Part shown: positions 7,663-16,268 of the stretch, in pieces
Position numbering within the stretch: position 1 is the first letter of the stretch
Layout: every line of letters starts with the position of its first letter
Assembly (NCBI RefSeq): GCF_002120225.1
Contig: NZ_LAPZ01000015.1
Location: 1 to 64,000 of the forward strand
DNA from: Tenacibaculum holothuriorum
GTDB lineage: Bacteria > Bacteroidota > Bacteroidia > Flavobacteriales > Flavobacteriaceae
Length of the DNA stretch: 64,000 nucleotides
Direction of reading: 5' to 3'
Position numbers and translations under genes: made by a program
The notes under the pieces: generated by a model
What the model was told of the DNA's origin: nothing
Seen by the model: only the letters and a program-made list of their open reading frames with translations
Databases searched by the model: none

Positions 7663-9909
7663 CTATTTAATTTTTAATTTAAATTTTTTAGTTCCTAAGA
7701 CACCAGTTTCACTAAGGCCTTCTATAATACCTATATATAAAGAGTTGATATCTGAAGTAAAAAATTCTATATTATATTCTCCTTTACTGTTTGTTATTAT
7801 GTTTGGGTTCCAATAAAGAGTATTTCTGTAATCTGGAAGAGGGTTATTTATAGTTACTTTATCATAAATAGGATGATAAAATTCTCTTTTACCATAATAA
7901 CCTTTTATCATTCTTAAATTAAACTTTTTTAGTAGGTCTTCTTCACTATGTTTTTTATACCGATATAATACTTCTTCACCAGTTCGACCATCAATATAAA
8001 ATTTACCATCTTTAGGTCTTCTACTTTTATCAAAAGTATGGTTTAAACAGTTTAAAATATTATAAAAACAGACATAATCATTAAACTCAAGTTTAGCTAT
8101 ACTATCTAAAGAACCTAAATATTTATCTCTAAACACTCGCTTTTTTTTATTCTTAATAATAACTTCATCTAATAAATTAAAACTATTTGGTGAAAAAAAA
8201 GGGTCTTGTGGTTCTTCTTTAATTTTATTCTGGTTTAGGTATATAGGATAATTGAAATTTATTTTTTTCTTACTAGAGTTTATAATATTAAAGCTATTGT
8301 CATTTATATTAATAGTATACTGATTGTTTTTTGATCCAAACGGTTTTAAATAAAAATAGCCTTTTTCACCCATTTTAAGGTGAGTAGAATTAATTTTAAA
8401 ATAGCCTTTTGAGTTAGTTGATATAAAGCTTTTTCCTATAGTACTATCATTAGAGAAAACCATAACGGTTTTATTATTTTGTTCAATACTATTTTTATTT
8501 GGGTTTAGTTGTCTAACATAACCAATGATATTATCAGAAATTAATTTTTTAAAATGTAGGTTACGTTCTTTTAAATTATTTTTATTCCAAACATAACGTC
8601 TCCACCCTTGAGTTAACAGTAATAAATCTATAGCAGAATTCATATTCTGTTTGTCAAAATAATACGAAGGATTATAAATTTTTCCTTTTAATTGTGTAGA
8701 AAGATGAAAGTGAGTAAGTATATTTTTTGAATCTAAAACATTTGAATATAGTTTATCGAAAACACTTAACCCCAGATGAGCTTTAACAGGAATATTGTTT
8801 GTATCTGTTACTTTTATTTTTAAAATAACCTTGTCTCTTTTTGAAAACCTCTTTTTATTTAATGTGGTTTTTATATTTAGTTTTTTATGTAAATTGACAT
8901 AAATTAATCGTTCGGCTATAGGCCTAAAATAATCATCAAGTAAAGTAACTTCAACTATGCCTTGAGGTATGTTTTTTATAGGAATCTTTATAATTTTTTC
9001 TTTTTTTAAGTAGGTCATAGCTACACTATGCACCACTCCCCTAGATTGAACCCTTAAGTAAACAGGATTGTTAATTGTAGTGGCATTAGCTTTTATTATT
9101 TTAAAAGTAGCATAAAGTTTATTTTTATTTAATAATTGTAATGCAGTACCATTAGTTTGAATCTTAGGGAAGGTGTATTTTTTTGAATATGGCTTTGAAA
9201 GTATAATATGATAAGTGTTTTTAGAATTAGGAGTAAATAGAAAACTTCCCATGCCATTATGTACACTCTTAAACTCTAAAATAGGATTATTGTTTTCGTA
9301 CAATATACCAGAAACTTTTACAGGTAATCCTTTAGAATTTACAGCCTTGAATGCAATTTTATTCTGAATATTATTAATTATGTTTCCGCTTTCAGGAAAG
9401 GTATTAAAGTCAATAACACTATCTTTTTTTAGTATTTTGTTTTTAGTTTTATTTTTTATGTTTTTTAATATTAACACCTCTCTTATAGCATTATACTTTT
9501 TAAGGCCATTAAAAAAAGACATTGAGCTATATGCTTCTAGTGTATATTTACCAGAAGATAGAGTATCTGATAGGTATAAATGTCCATCAACAAATCCTGA
9601 TTTTATTTCATATTTTTCTTTCCAAACAACTTTACTATTTTTAGCATTTGTTAATTGAACAAATAATGTTTTGCTTTTGTTAGATGGGGTAAGTTTTTTT
9701 GAGTTTAAAACGTAACCTTTAAACCATAAATCTTCTTTTGTTTCATATACTCCTTTATTGGTTTGTAAATAAATTGATTCTGAAGAATTGTTCTTGCTTG
9801 TTTTTTGAAAGTCTTCTACTATTATGTCTGCAATTTTTTTATTAATTTGTGATTGAATAGAATAAGAAACAAGAAAAAAAAGTAGTATTAGTAATCGTTT
9901 TTTTTTCAT
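7663..9909 (-). CDS. Large secreted protein with MG2-like domain
   Basis: Protein of 748 residues with a signal peptide (about residues 1-20, ending IQSQ). The N-terminal part resembles the MG2 (macroglobulin) type domain of Bacteroidota surface proteins: SIYLQTNKGVYETKEDLWFK, then DTLSSGKYTLEAYSS. Further beta-sandwich repeats follow. The C-terminal region has a motif FYIDGRTGEE and ends in a macroglobulin-like stretch (WNPNIITNSKGEYNIEFFTS). Relatives in Flavobacteria often carry a TonB-receptor plug-like region near the end, though no barrel is present here. It is probably a periplasmic or outer-membrane-associated structural protein of unknown role. It follows the DUF6705 array in the same orientation. 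The composition is extremely AT-rich. Confidence 0.7.
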   Translation of the reverse strand: MKKKRLLILLFFLVSYSIQSQINKKIADIIVEDFQKTSKNNSSESIYLQTNKGVYETKEDLWFKGYVLNSKKLTPSNKSKTLFVQLTNAKNSKVVWKEKYEIKSGFVDGHLYLSDTLSSGKYTLEAYSSMSFFNGLKKYNAIREVLILKNIKNKTKNKILKKDSVIDFNTFPESGNIINNIQNKIAFKAVNSKGLPVKVSGILYENNNPILEFKSVHNGMGSFLFTPNSKNTYHIILSKPYSKKYTFPKIQTNGTALQLLNKNKLYATFKIIKANATTINNPVYLRVQSRGVVHSVAMTYLKKEKIIKIPIKNIPQGIVEVTLLDDYFRPIAERLIYVNLHKKLNIKTTLNKKRFSKRDKVILKIKVTDTNNIPVKAHLGLSVFDKLYSNVLDSKNILTHFHLSTQLKGKIYNPSYYFDKQNMNSAIDLLLLTQGWRRYVWNKNNLKERNLHFKKLISDNIIGYVRQLNPNKNSIEQNNKTVMVFSNDSTIGKSFISTNSKGYFKINSTHLKMGEKGYFYLKPFGSKNNQYTININDNSFNIINSSKKKINFNYPIYLNQNKIKEEPQDPFFSPNSFNLLDEVIIKNKKKRVFRDKYLGSLDSIAKLEFNDYVCFYNILNCLNHTFDKSRRPKDGKFYIDGRTGEEVLYRYKKHSEEDLLKKFNLRMIKGYYGKREFYHPIYDKVTINNPLPDYRNTLYWNPNIITNSKGEYNIEFFTSDINSLYIGIIEGLSETGVLGTKKFKLKIK

Positions 9910-9930
9910 AGTATTTATATAATCTCTTTT

Positions 9931-10074
9931 TCAAGTATCTATAAATTTATATAAAATTTTATAATAAGTACTACTATTTGAATAAAAAGATGTCTGATCA
10001 AGTCCTAATATTGGGCTCTGTGCTTTGCAAGATATAGCTGTAATTACTAATGTTATAATTATTATATATTTCAT
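9931..10074 (-). pseudogene. Truncated DUF6705-like paralogue (47 codons)
   Basis: An ATG at 10074 opens a 47-codon frame ending at TGA 9933-9931. It encodes a signal sequence (MKYIIIITLVITAISCKAQ) nearly the same as that of its two upstream neighbours, then a short stretch with YYK and YKFIDT that matches the family's start (YYKDLNNELDKFVGTW). The rest of the roughly 170-residue family body is absent. It is a 3'-deleted third copy of the array, or a very short secreted peptide. Being in frame with an intact signal, it may still be expressed. Confidence 0.6.
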
Positions 10075-10080
10075 AAACTA

Positions 10081-10117
10081 AAAAAACAGTAAGAAATAAA
10101 ACATCTTACTGTTTTTA
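10081..10117 (-). terminator. Terminator downstream of the DUF6705 copy at 10123
   Basis: AAAAACAGTAAGA and TCTTACTGTTTTT form a perfect stem around a short A-rich loop. On the minus strand it is followed by T residues. Confidence 0.8.
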
Positions 10118-10122
10118 ATTTT

Positions 10123-10703
10123 TTATTGTTTAGTCATTAAATAAGTACCATAAGGAACTCTAAGCTCATTTGATGCTCCGTCAGGGACTATAGCCATTTC
10201 ATAATTATATATTTTAACCATCATTTGTGGAGGATTACTACCTACTATATAACGTAACATGATACTTGCATCTAAATATTTTCTTTCTGGATCTTTAAAA
10301 TACATGTTTACTCTTCGTTCGTTTGAACTACAAGAGTTGCATTTTGGCACTCTGTTTGGAGGATATATATAACTCCCACCCAAATTAGCTTTTTCATTTA
10401 AGTTTAATGGTAACGTATTAACCAATGTAGAGTTGTTCTCTATGTATGAATACTCTCCTCTTAAATAATCTCTATAATTATTACTAATTTGTAATTGCTC
10501 TATTTTACCTAATTCTATTATAAGTTCTTTATTTCCATCAGTAAACTTCCAAGTTCCCACAAACTTATCTAATTCATTGTTTAAATCTTTATAATAAGCT
10601 CCATTTGGAGTATTATATTGTCTAGCATCCAATGATACAATTGGATTTTGTGCTTTGCAAGAAATAGCTGAAAACGCTATTAGTATAATTATTATTTTTT
10701 CAT
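10123..10703 (-). pseudogene. DUF6705 family protein, start codon out of frame by one base
   Basis: The body (169 codons from TTG 10632) belongs to the DUF6705 family of small Flavobacterial secreted proteins: NGAYYKDLNNELDKFVGTWK, then YLRGEYSYIEN and an ending PYGTYLMTKQ. The signal peptide (IIIILIAFSAISCKAQ) lies upstream in the same frame but has no start codon. The ATG at 10703 is followed by six A and then TAA. One more A would join ATG to the signal peptide exactly as in the two paralogues. So the gene carries a one-base deletion in an A run, or switches phase there, or the assembly is wrong. A terminator follows the stop. Confidence 0.75.
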
Positions 10704-10710
10704 TTAAAAT

Positions 10711-10746
10711 AAAAAACCAAGAGTTAATAGCTATTAACTCTTGGTA
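10711..10746 (-). terminator. Terminator of the intact DUF6705 gene
   Basis: Bases 10717-10744 form a perfect 28-base palindrome (CCAAGAGTTAATAG and its complement), followed on the minus strand by six T. It separates the intact copy from the frameshifted one. Confidence 0.9.
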
Positions 10747-10752
10747 TGATTT

Positions 10753-11310
10753 TTATTGTTTTATTAACTCCATAGAAGTTGTAGGCATAATTTGTGGGAC
10801 TGCTCCTGTAGTACACTCATCATATATTTCTCCAGATACCATCAAAAGCAATTGTAATTTAGTATCGTTTGCACCATAAGTAGAGATATAAATTCTTCCG
10901 TTTTGCCCACATTTAGCATTTAAACCTTGGTAGTTTAATACATACCCTCCTGACTTTGCTAGATACCTACCAAAAATAATATAAGGACTACTATTAGGTA
11001 AACTTAAAGTATTGGCTAATTCTGTACCGCTGCTATCTGTAATTTTATAGCGAATTAAAAGCATATCTTCTTTGTACTTAAGGTCTATATTATTTTCAGT
11101 ATATTTTACTATTTTAAAGTCATAATTTTTATTATTATAAGTTCCTTTCCAAGTTCCTACATATTTACCTAAAACATTGTTTACATCTTTAATATAGGCA
11201 CCATCTGGTAATTCATTAGGGTAATCTTCAAAGTTTTCTACAGCTATTATTTGAGCTTTACAACTTATAGTTATAGCTATTAATATTAACAGTGTTATTA
11301 TATTTTTCAT
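10753..11310 (-). CDS. DUF6705 family secreted protein
   Basis: Protein of 185 residues, the only complete member of the three-copy array. ATG 11310 gives the signal MKNIITLLILIAITISCKAQ; a longer frame to 11340 would run into the preceding gene, so the shorter start is preferred. The signal ends in SCKA, so it may be a lipoprotein (Cys in TISC) or be cut after the Ala. The core reads DGAYIKDVNNVLGKYVGTW followed by beta strands; the end is SMELIKQ. The function of DUF6705 is unknown; members are Flavobacterial, short, and often found in multi-copy runs. It begins 16 bases after the JAMM-like gene and is probably co-transcribed with it. Confidence 0.8.
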   Translation of the reverse strand: MKNIITLLILIAITISCKAQIIAVENFEDYPNELPDGAYIKDVNNVLGKYVGTWKGTYNNKNYDFKIVKYTENNIDLKYKEDMLLIRYKITDSSGTELANTLSLPNSSPYIIFGRYLAKSGGYVLNYQGLNAKCGQNGRIYISTYGANDTKLQLLLMVSGEIYDECTTGAVPQIMPTTSMELIKQ

Positions 11311-11326
11311 TTTCTTTATTTTTAAA

Positions 11327-12136
11327 TTATTCACAATCATTAGTAGCTACTTTTCCGTTAGCTTTTAGAGTTTTCTTTTCTATATCTCCGTTGTCTCGTA
11401 AACGGTATAAATTTACACCGTCTACTTTTATAAAGTCTTTTAAAAAATGTAAAAAGGCTTTTTCTGTATTATTCTTATATTTTTTGGTAAAATATTTCGT
11501 AAAATCTTCTTTATACTCTTCGGCAGTTTTTATATGGGAAGTGCTAAAATTAACATCTCCAGTAAATCGTAAAGTGTAATTACCTTTGCTAGAAATCATA
11601 GTTGCATACACTAAGTGTATTGGCACACTATTGTATTTGGTGTTTTTTATAATATGCAAAAATTTGAGTATATCTTGTGGAGAAAACATTCTTATGGGTT
11701 TATCCATTAATGGTTCACCTGTTTTTTTATCAATATCTCCATTTAAGAAATCATCAATATGTGTATGCATATAACCTACGGTACTTCTATCTATAGGTAT
11801 TTTTAATGAGTGTCCGCCATTAGTTTCTGTTAAAGTTGTTTGAGAGCCATCTTTGTTTTGCTTATACCCAAACTCTTTTTTTAACCCTGTTTTGCCTTTT
11901 AATTCATTGGCTTGTTGTGTATATCTTGGGTTTTGTATTTGTAGTTTTATGTACTTACAAGGGTTTAAAATACAGGTGCCGTTATTATTTTCATAAGTGT
12001 CTTTAGGACATTTACAAACTCCATTAATCAATATCTTACCACTTCCTTTAGGGCATCTAGGGTCTTCTAATTCTACAGGAGAGGTTGCTATAGGGCTATC
12101 GTTAGTATTGTTACTACCTCCGCACCAACATTTTGA
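11327..12136 (-). pseudogene. JAMM/JAB-peptidase-like C-terminal half of a split lipoprotein gene
   Basis: Open frame from TCA at 12136 to the stop at 11327, about 269 codons, without a good start; a TTG at 12031 is the first candidate. It begins with a Cys-rich stretch (KCWCGGSNNTND, later CPKGSGK and NGVCKCPKD). The domain that follows carries an HxH...SxxD pattern, HTH at residues 89-91 and SPQD at 117-120 counted from 12031, which is the metal-binding signature of JAMM/JAB peptidases. Such domains occur in deubiquitinase-like and polymorphic-toxin proteins. The frame joins the preceding lipoprotein frame if one A is added to the AAAA at 12131-12134, giving one product of about 533 residues. 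Catalytic function is inferred from the motif only. Confidence 0.65.
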
Positions 12137-12927
12137 TTATCGTTTACATTATCATTAGGTATGTTATTGTTAGAGTTGCTATCTGTAGTATTAGAATTAT
12201 TACAATTAGAAAAATCTATAATCGCTATTTTGGTTGTACCCTCACAAACCTTATCGCAAAGAGGTGTATCACCACACCCATGTTTATTACCTATATGCTG
12301 ACAACAATACTTTACCTCATGTACACCTCCTTGATTACAAGCTTTTATTTCTGTAGATACTACACCCTCGCATGGGCTATTATCTCCGCCATCACTACCA
12401 TTACCAATCCAAGTTAAAAGATCACCTTTTGACAATACATTTAAATTTTCAAGATTTAATAATGTTTTTGGTATACTATACGATCTTACTCTTTTATAAC
12501 CAAAATTAGAAGGACTTATAAATTCATAAGATACAATATAGTAACTAAATACACCTTGTTGTTTTTTTACAACAAAGTTTTCAAAAGAAGAACTATTAAG
12601 TAGTTTTTCTTTTGTTTGAAAAGACCAAGTAGTAAAATTAGGAGCAACAATTTTTTTTACTTTATCAACTAAAATTGTTAACCCATTAGAAAGTTGAGTT
12701 GCTTTACTATAGGCATTGGTTTTAACTTGTTTTTTAATGGTTAATCTTTTAAGTAAACTAGTATTGTCTTTTATATCTTTATCATTTATAAACTCCAAAT
12801 AATTAAGTTCTATAACATTAAAAGAGTTTACTGTATTTGTTCTTGTATACTCATCTTGAACACAATTAAATAATAGTAATGATACTGTTAAAAACAGCAT
12901 ACAAAGTTTTGTTAGTTTCTTTTTCAT
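12088..12927 (-). CDS. Lipoprotein, N-terminal half of a frameshifted lipoprotein/JAMM gene
   Basis: 279 codons from ATG 12927. The signal ends in the lipobox LLFNC, predicting outer-membrane lipidation. A moderately charged N-terminal region (about 25-200) is followed by a Cys-rich segment (CNQGGVHEVKYCCQH, then CGDTPLCDKVCEG) and a low-complexity Asn/Ser/Asp linker. The last residues (GAEVVTILTIAL) look like an out-of-frame tail: after Gln265 the other frame continues the Cys-rich theme (KCWCGG). The natural product is therefore probably one lipoprotein with a C-terminal JAMM-like domain. It has the shared TGCGG promoter 88-131 bases upstream and heads the DUF6705 cluster. Confidence 0.7.
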   Translation of the reverse strand: MKKKLTKLCMLFLTVSLLLFNCVQDEYTRTNTVNSFNVIELNYLEFINDKDIKDNTSLLKRLTIKKQVKTNAYSKATQLSNGLTILVDKVKKIVAPNFTTWSFQTKEKLLNSSSFENFVVKKQQGVFSYYIVSYEFISPSNFGYKRVRSYSIPKTLLNLENLNVLSKGDLLTWIGNGSDGGDNSPCEGVVSTEIKACNQGGVHEVKYCCQHIGNKHGCGDTPLCDKVCEGTTKIAIIDFSNCNNSNTTDSNSNNNIPNDNVNDNQNVGAEVVTILTIAL

Positions 12928-13014
12928 AATGCTTAAAAGTTTTAATAATTATAATTTTAGCTACTAAAAAATGTTGTTATGGTTTGTTGTAAACACAAAC
13001 TCTATTTAGTGCTC

Positions 13015-13058
13015 TAAAAATAATTTTTGAATATGTGTTTTTTATACGGATACCCGCA
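13015..13058 (-). promoter_or_regulatory. Regulated promoter (TGCGG site plus TATTTTTA) of the lipoprotein/JAMM gene
   Basis: On the minus strand TGCGGGTATCCGTATAA begins at 13058 and TATTTTTA, one base off the -7 consensus, begins at 13022, again 36 bases apart. The 20-odd bases around the site match those at 7638-7660 almost exactly, including flanking GTGTTAATA. No TTG is at -33. Confidence 0.55.
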
Positions 13059-13183
13059 TATTAACACATCATTAAAAAAATTTAGAAAAAATAAAAAGGA
13101 AAGGAGTGGGACTATCTCTTTAACAATTTTTCAGTTTAAATATAGTAAAAATATTTAATTATAACAAGGTTACTTGTTTGTAG

Positions 13184-13900
13184 TTAGATGGTTACAATTT
13201 GCTCGTTTGCTAACAAAGGCTTATTTAAAAAGCGTAGTAATAATTGAGCAATGGCAACAGTATCTCGTTCGCAATATGCTACAATTCTTGGTAAGTCGTT
13301 TTCTTTATAATATACGGCTGCTACTTGGCTGCCATCTATATCTTCTTTAGGAGAAGGAACTCCTAAGATATGAGTTAACAATTTTAAAGAGGTAAAGTGT
13401 TTGTAGTCGCCGAATTTCCAAAGTTCCATGGTATCTAAATGAGGTACTTCCCAAGGTTTTTTACCAAATAAGTTGAGTTTTTCGGGTAAAGATACTTGGT
13501 GTATAATCATTCTTCTGGCAATAAACGGAAAATCAAACTCTTTACCATTATGGGCACACAGTAAATGTTTTTTCTGATAAAAATGAGTGTCTAACAACGA
13601 TTTAAAGTCGTTTAAAATTTGTTTTTCATCATTACCAGCAAATGAGGTTACTCTAAATTGTTGTCCTTCTTTACGTTTTACAAAATACCCAACCGAAATA
13701 CAGATAATTTTTCCAAATTCTGCCCAAATTCCTGCTCTATGATAAAATTCTTCCGCAGAAAACTCTTCTTTTCGTTGGTATTGGGTTTTGGTTTCGTACA
13801 ATTGTTGCATTTCTGTAGAAAGCTCACTCCAATGTTCTTGTTGAGGTACAGTTTCTATATCGAGAAACAATACATTTTCTATGTTAATTTTATTCAGCAT
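13184..13900 (-). CDS. 3'-5' exonuclease, DEDD superfamily (PolB exonuclease-like)
   Basis: Protein of 238 residues related to the proofreading domain of family B polymerases (predicted PolB-like 3'-5' exonuclease family). The DEDD metal ligands are visible: FLDIET (Exo I, Asp and Glu near residues 13-15), CAHNGKEFDFPFI (Exo II, Asp) and AYCERDTVAIAQLLL (Exo III with the Tyr/Asp pair, DEDDy type). It has no polymerase domain, so it probably acts on single-stranded DNA or RNA ends in repair or turnover. ATG 13900 overlaps the end of the DUF4153 gene by 11 bases, so the two are co-transcribed. Confidence 0.85.
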   Translation of the reverse strand: MLNKINIENVLFLDIETVPQQEHWSELSTEMQQLYETKTQYQRKEEFSAEEFYHRAGIWAEFGKIICISVGYFVKRKEGQQFRVTSFAGNDEKQILNDFKSLLDTHFYQKKHLLCAHNGKEFDFPFIARRMIIHQVSLPEKLNLFGKKPWEVPHLDTMELWKFGDYKHFTSLKLLTHILGVPSPKEDIDGSQVAAVYYKENDLPRIVAYCERDTVAIAQLLLRFLNKPLLANEQIVTI

Positions 13901-15641
13901 CTTCTTTTTCTTTTAGTAATACATACACATTGGCAGAACTAAGTGTATTCTTTTTTTCTGTTTCGTTGTATAAAGATATGTCTTGAAATATAAACTTGAA
14001 TTTTACTTGCTCAAATTCTTTTTCAAGAGTCATTAATTTCTGATTAATATTATGTGTGTTTTCTTTGTTTCTTAGTGTTTGTAAAAGAAGTGAGCAATCT
14101 AAAACACCTATAGAATCGTTATTCTTCCATATAGTTATACGATTCGAAGCTTTTTGCAACGCAAATTTGTATGATGCTATTTTTTGATCATCTCTATGGT
14201 AATTGTTAAGATATATTTGCTTTAATGCATCATACCCTTTTGTGGTTATTACAAAATCTTGTTGATCTAAAGTAAAATAGCTTCTTGTGTTACTTTTAGT
14301 ATCCGTAATTTTTATGTTCAAACTATCAAGCAACCTATTTTGTAATTGCCATTTGTTATCAGTTTTAAACGTAGTGGTAGGACTATAACCTAAAACAGTT
14401 TCTACTTTATGTAGCTGCTGTTTATCACTTAAATAATAAACAATGGAGCGTAATTGATTTTTCTTTTTAAGCGTAGTTGTAAACCCGTTGGTTTCAATTT
14501 CTGAATATACTTTTTGAAATTGTTGTAGTTGACTATTGGTTGATACTGAAAATGCTCCCCAAAAACCAAATGAAACTAATAATGCTAGTATTGATAAACT
14601 TAAAGGTAAAATCATCATCCTTTTTTGTTTGCTGAATAGCATGTAGAGTGAGATTGCTAAAATCCATAGTGCTAGTACTAAAACAAAATATCGGTTTTCG
14701 GTAACTCCGTATTCGCTTATTCTTCTAAAAATGGCAATAAATAATAATACAATTAATGGAAGTAAAGCATAATAAAACCACGGATAAAACTTGTTTATAG
14801 GTCGAGAATTGATGCTTTTTTGAATAGGGTTTATGAGAATCTGTATGAAAAATCCTAACAAAGAAAGTGCAATTACTAAGTAAGAAACCCAACCTTTTGG
14901 TAAGTTCCAGTTTATAGTGATTTTTAAAGCATAGGCATATAAAATTATGAGGTATAAGATTACTAACGGAATTAAAATGTACTTTACTAAAACTTCTAGA
15001 GCTTTTCCGTAATCTATTTTGTTTTGATGGTGAATATCTTTAGGAAAGTCAGCTAAGTATGTCCAAGTATTTACAATTCCAATACATACGATAAAGATTT
15101 GCAGAAAGCGTTTTCCGTCGAAATCAACCGAAAATAAGTGTTTAATAGCTAGTAATGCTAAGACAAATCCTAGATATAAAATTAAAGAGAAGAGTAAGCT
15201 CCTTGTAATGGCTACAAAAACTGTTTTTAGATAGTTAAAATAAGTTTCTTTAGTCCATTTGAAAAAGAAGGGAGCAACTAAAACAAGCAAATGACCTGCT
15301 ATAAAAAATAAAATAAAACGAGTGATATAAATAGATTCTAATCGAGCTTCGTCACTAGGTAAATGCCAATAAAAAAAGAACAGAAAAACAAGAGTTATTA
15401 AGAATATCCATTGTTTATTGTTCGAAAATTGCTCTTCTAAAAAACGAGTTGCTATGAGCCAACTTACTCCTAGTATGAAAGTTAAAATTACTCTACCGTA
15501 AAATACTTCGTTAGCTTCAATTTCTGAAACATAAAGACAAAAAAGTGTGCCAATAATAGCCCAAATAAGGGTAATTGGAAACCGTTTAAAAGTGTTTTTG
15601 GTTTTTTGAGAAATCTCTCCAAGAGAAATTAGTAATTTCAT
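13890..15641 (-). CDS. DUF4153 multi-pass membrane protein
   Basis: Protein of 583 residues. About ten to twelve hydrophobic segments occupy the first 370 residues (for example LIWAIIGTLFCLYVS, YLVIALSLLGFFIQILI), followed by a soluble C-terminal domain of about 200 residues rich in Lys, Asn and Gln. The pattern matches DUF4153, a membrane family of unknown function widespread in Bacteroidota and Firmicutes. It overlaps the downstream exonuclease gene by 11 bases. No transporter motif or catalytic residues can be named. The upstream gene (DUF4442) is 44 bases away and may belong to the same unit. Confidence 0.8.
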   Translation of the reverse strand: MKLLISLGEISQKTKNTFKRFPITLIWAIIGTLFCLYVSEIEANEVFYGRVILTFILGVSWLIATRFLEEQFSNNKQWIFLITLVFLFFFYWHLPSDEARLESIYITRFILFFIAGHLLVLVAPFFFKWTKETYFNYLKTVFVAITRSLLFSLILYLGFVLALLAIKHLFSVDFDGKRFLQIFIVCIGIVNTWTYLADFPKDIHHQNKIDYGKALEVLVKYILIPLVILYLIILYAYALKITINWNLPKGWVSYLVIALSLLGFFIQILINPIQKSINSRPINKFYPWFYYALLPLIVLLFIAIFRRISEYGVTENRYFVLVLALWILAISLYMLFSKQKRMMILPLSLSILALLVSFGFWGAFSVSTNSQLQQFQKVYSEIETNGFTTTLKKKNQLRSIVYYLSDKQQLHKVETVLGYSPTTTFKTDNKWQLQNRLLDSLNIKITDTKSNTRSYFTLDQQDFVITTKGYDALKQIYLNNYHRDDQKIASYKFALQKASNRITIWKNNDSIGVLDCSLLLQTLRNKENTHNINQKLMTLEKEFEQVKFKFIFQDISLYNETEKKNTLSSANVYVLLKEKEDAE

Positions 15642-15685
15642 AGAAATTGGTTTTTCTATAAAAATACAAAGAAATTAACTTATTA

Positions 15686-16207
15686 TTATTTACGCTGTTT
15701 TTTTAGTTTACGCTTTTCTCTGTAATAGTTTTTGTCAGCTACATAAATAACTTTAGATACTTCACAGAAAACAGTATCGTTTTCGCCAACAATATGTAAA
15801 GTTTTTACAATGTCAATTTCTTTTTTATCAGCTACTTTTTGTTTTATAACTTCTATTTCTTCATCAGAAAAAACAAAGGATGCATAAGCATTGGTTTTGG
15901 CAGGTCTTTTAAATTTTATTTCAGAAGATTTATCCCAAACTACATAATTGTCTCCTAAAATATTAAGTAATTGAATCATGTAAATTGGGTCGGTTGCAGA
16001 GAATAAACTACCCCCAAAAATACTACCTACATAGTTTTTGTTTTTATAGCTTAGCGGGATTTTAATTTTTACTTCTTTTAAATCATCAGTTATCGATATT
16101 ACTTTTCCTGTCGACCTTCGATACATAGGAGAAATATTGAATCCGTATTTAAAAATCTGAGCTTCAGAAAAAAACTTCTTTGCTATGTTTGATAGTGCTT
16201 TATACAT
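15686..16207 (-). CDS. DUF4442 hotdog-fold protein, thioesterase-like
   Basis: Protein of 173 residues with the pattern of DUF4442, a hotdog-fold group related to PaaI-type acyl-CoA thioesterases: YVGSIFGGSLFSATDPIYMI in the central helix region and DKSSEIKFKRPAKT in the following strand. The family Gly-Gly-Ser-Leu region is intact. A very basic C-terminal tail (REKRKLKKQRK) is noticeable. It probably handles acyl-CoA or a similar thioester, but the substrate is unknown. A strong terminator lies between it and the next gene upstream, so it is the first gene of its own unit. Confidence 0.75.
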   Translation of the reverse strand: MYKALSNIAKKFFSEAQIFKYGFNISPMYRRSTGKVISITDDLKEVKIKIPLSYKNKNYVGSIFGGSLFSATDPIYMIQLLNILGDNYVVWDKSSEIKFKRPAKTNAYASFVFSDEEIEVIKQKVADKKEIDIVKTLHIVGENDTVFCEVSKVIYVADKNYYREKRKLKKQRK

Positions 16208-16218
16208 GCTTCTAAAAT

Positions 16219-16248
16219 AAAAAAAGCCCCGAAAATTCGGAGCTTTTT
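16219..16248 (-). terminator. Terminator of the T9SS-secreted protein gene
   Basis: AAAAAGCCCCGAA and TTCGGAGCTTTTT form a stem with one bulge and a short loop. It lies 21 bases past the stop of the gene at 16269. Confidence 0.8.
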
Positions 16249-16268
16249 AATTGTATTTTGTGTAAAAA

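Noticed and set aside
9380..9658. A 92-codon plus-strand frame inside the MG2-like gene
   Set aside because: It lies wholly within a longer, well-supported coding frame on the other strand and shows no family features.
6446..12927. Reading the accessory island as a type VI secretion or toxin-immunity locus
   Set aside because: No VgrG, Hcp, Rhs, or nuclease toxin domain is present; the JAMM-like motif alone does not justify the call.
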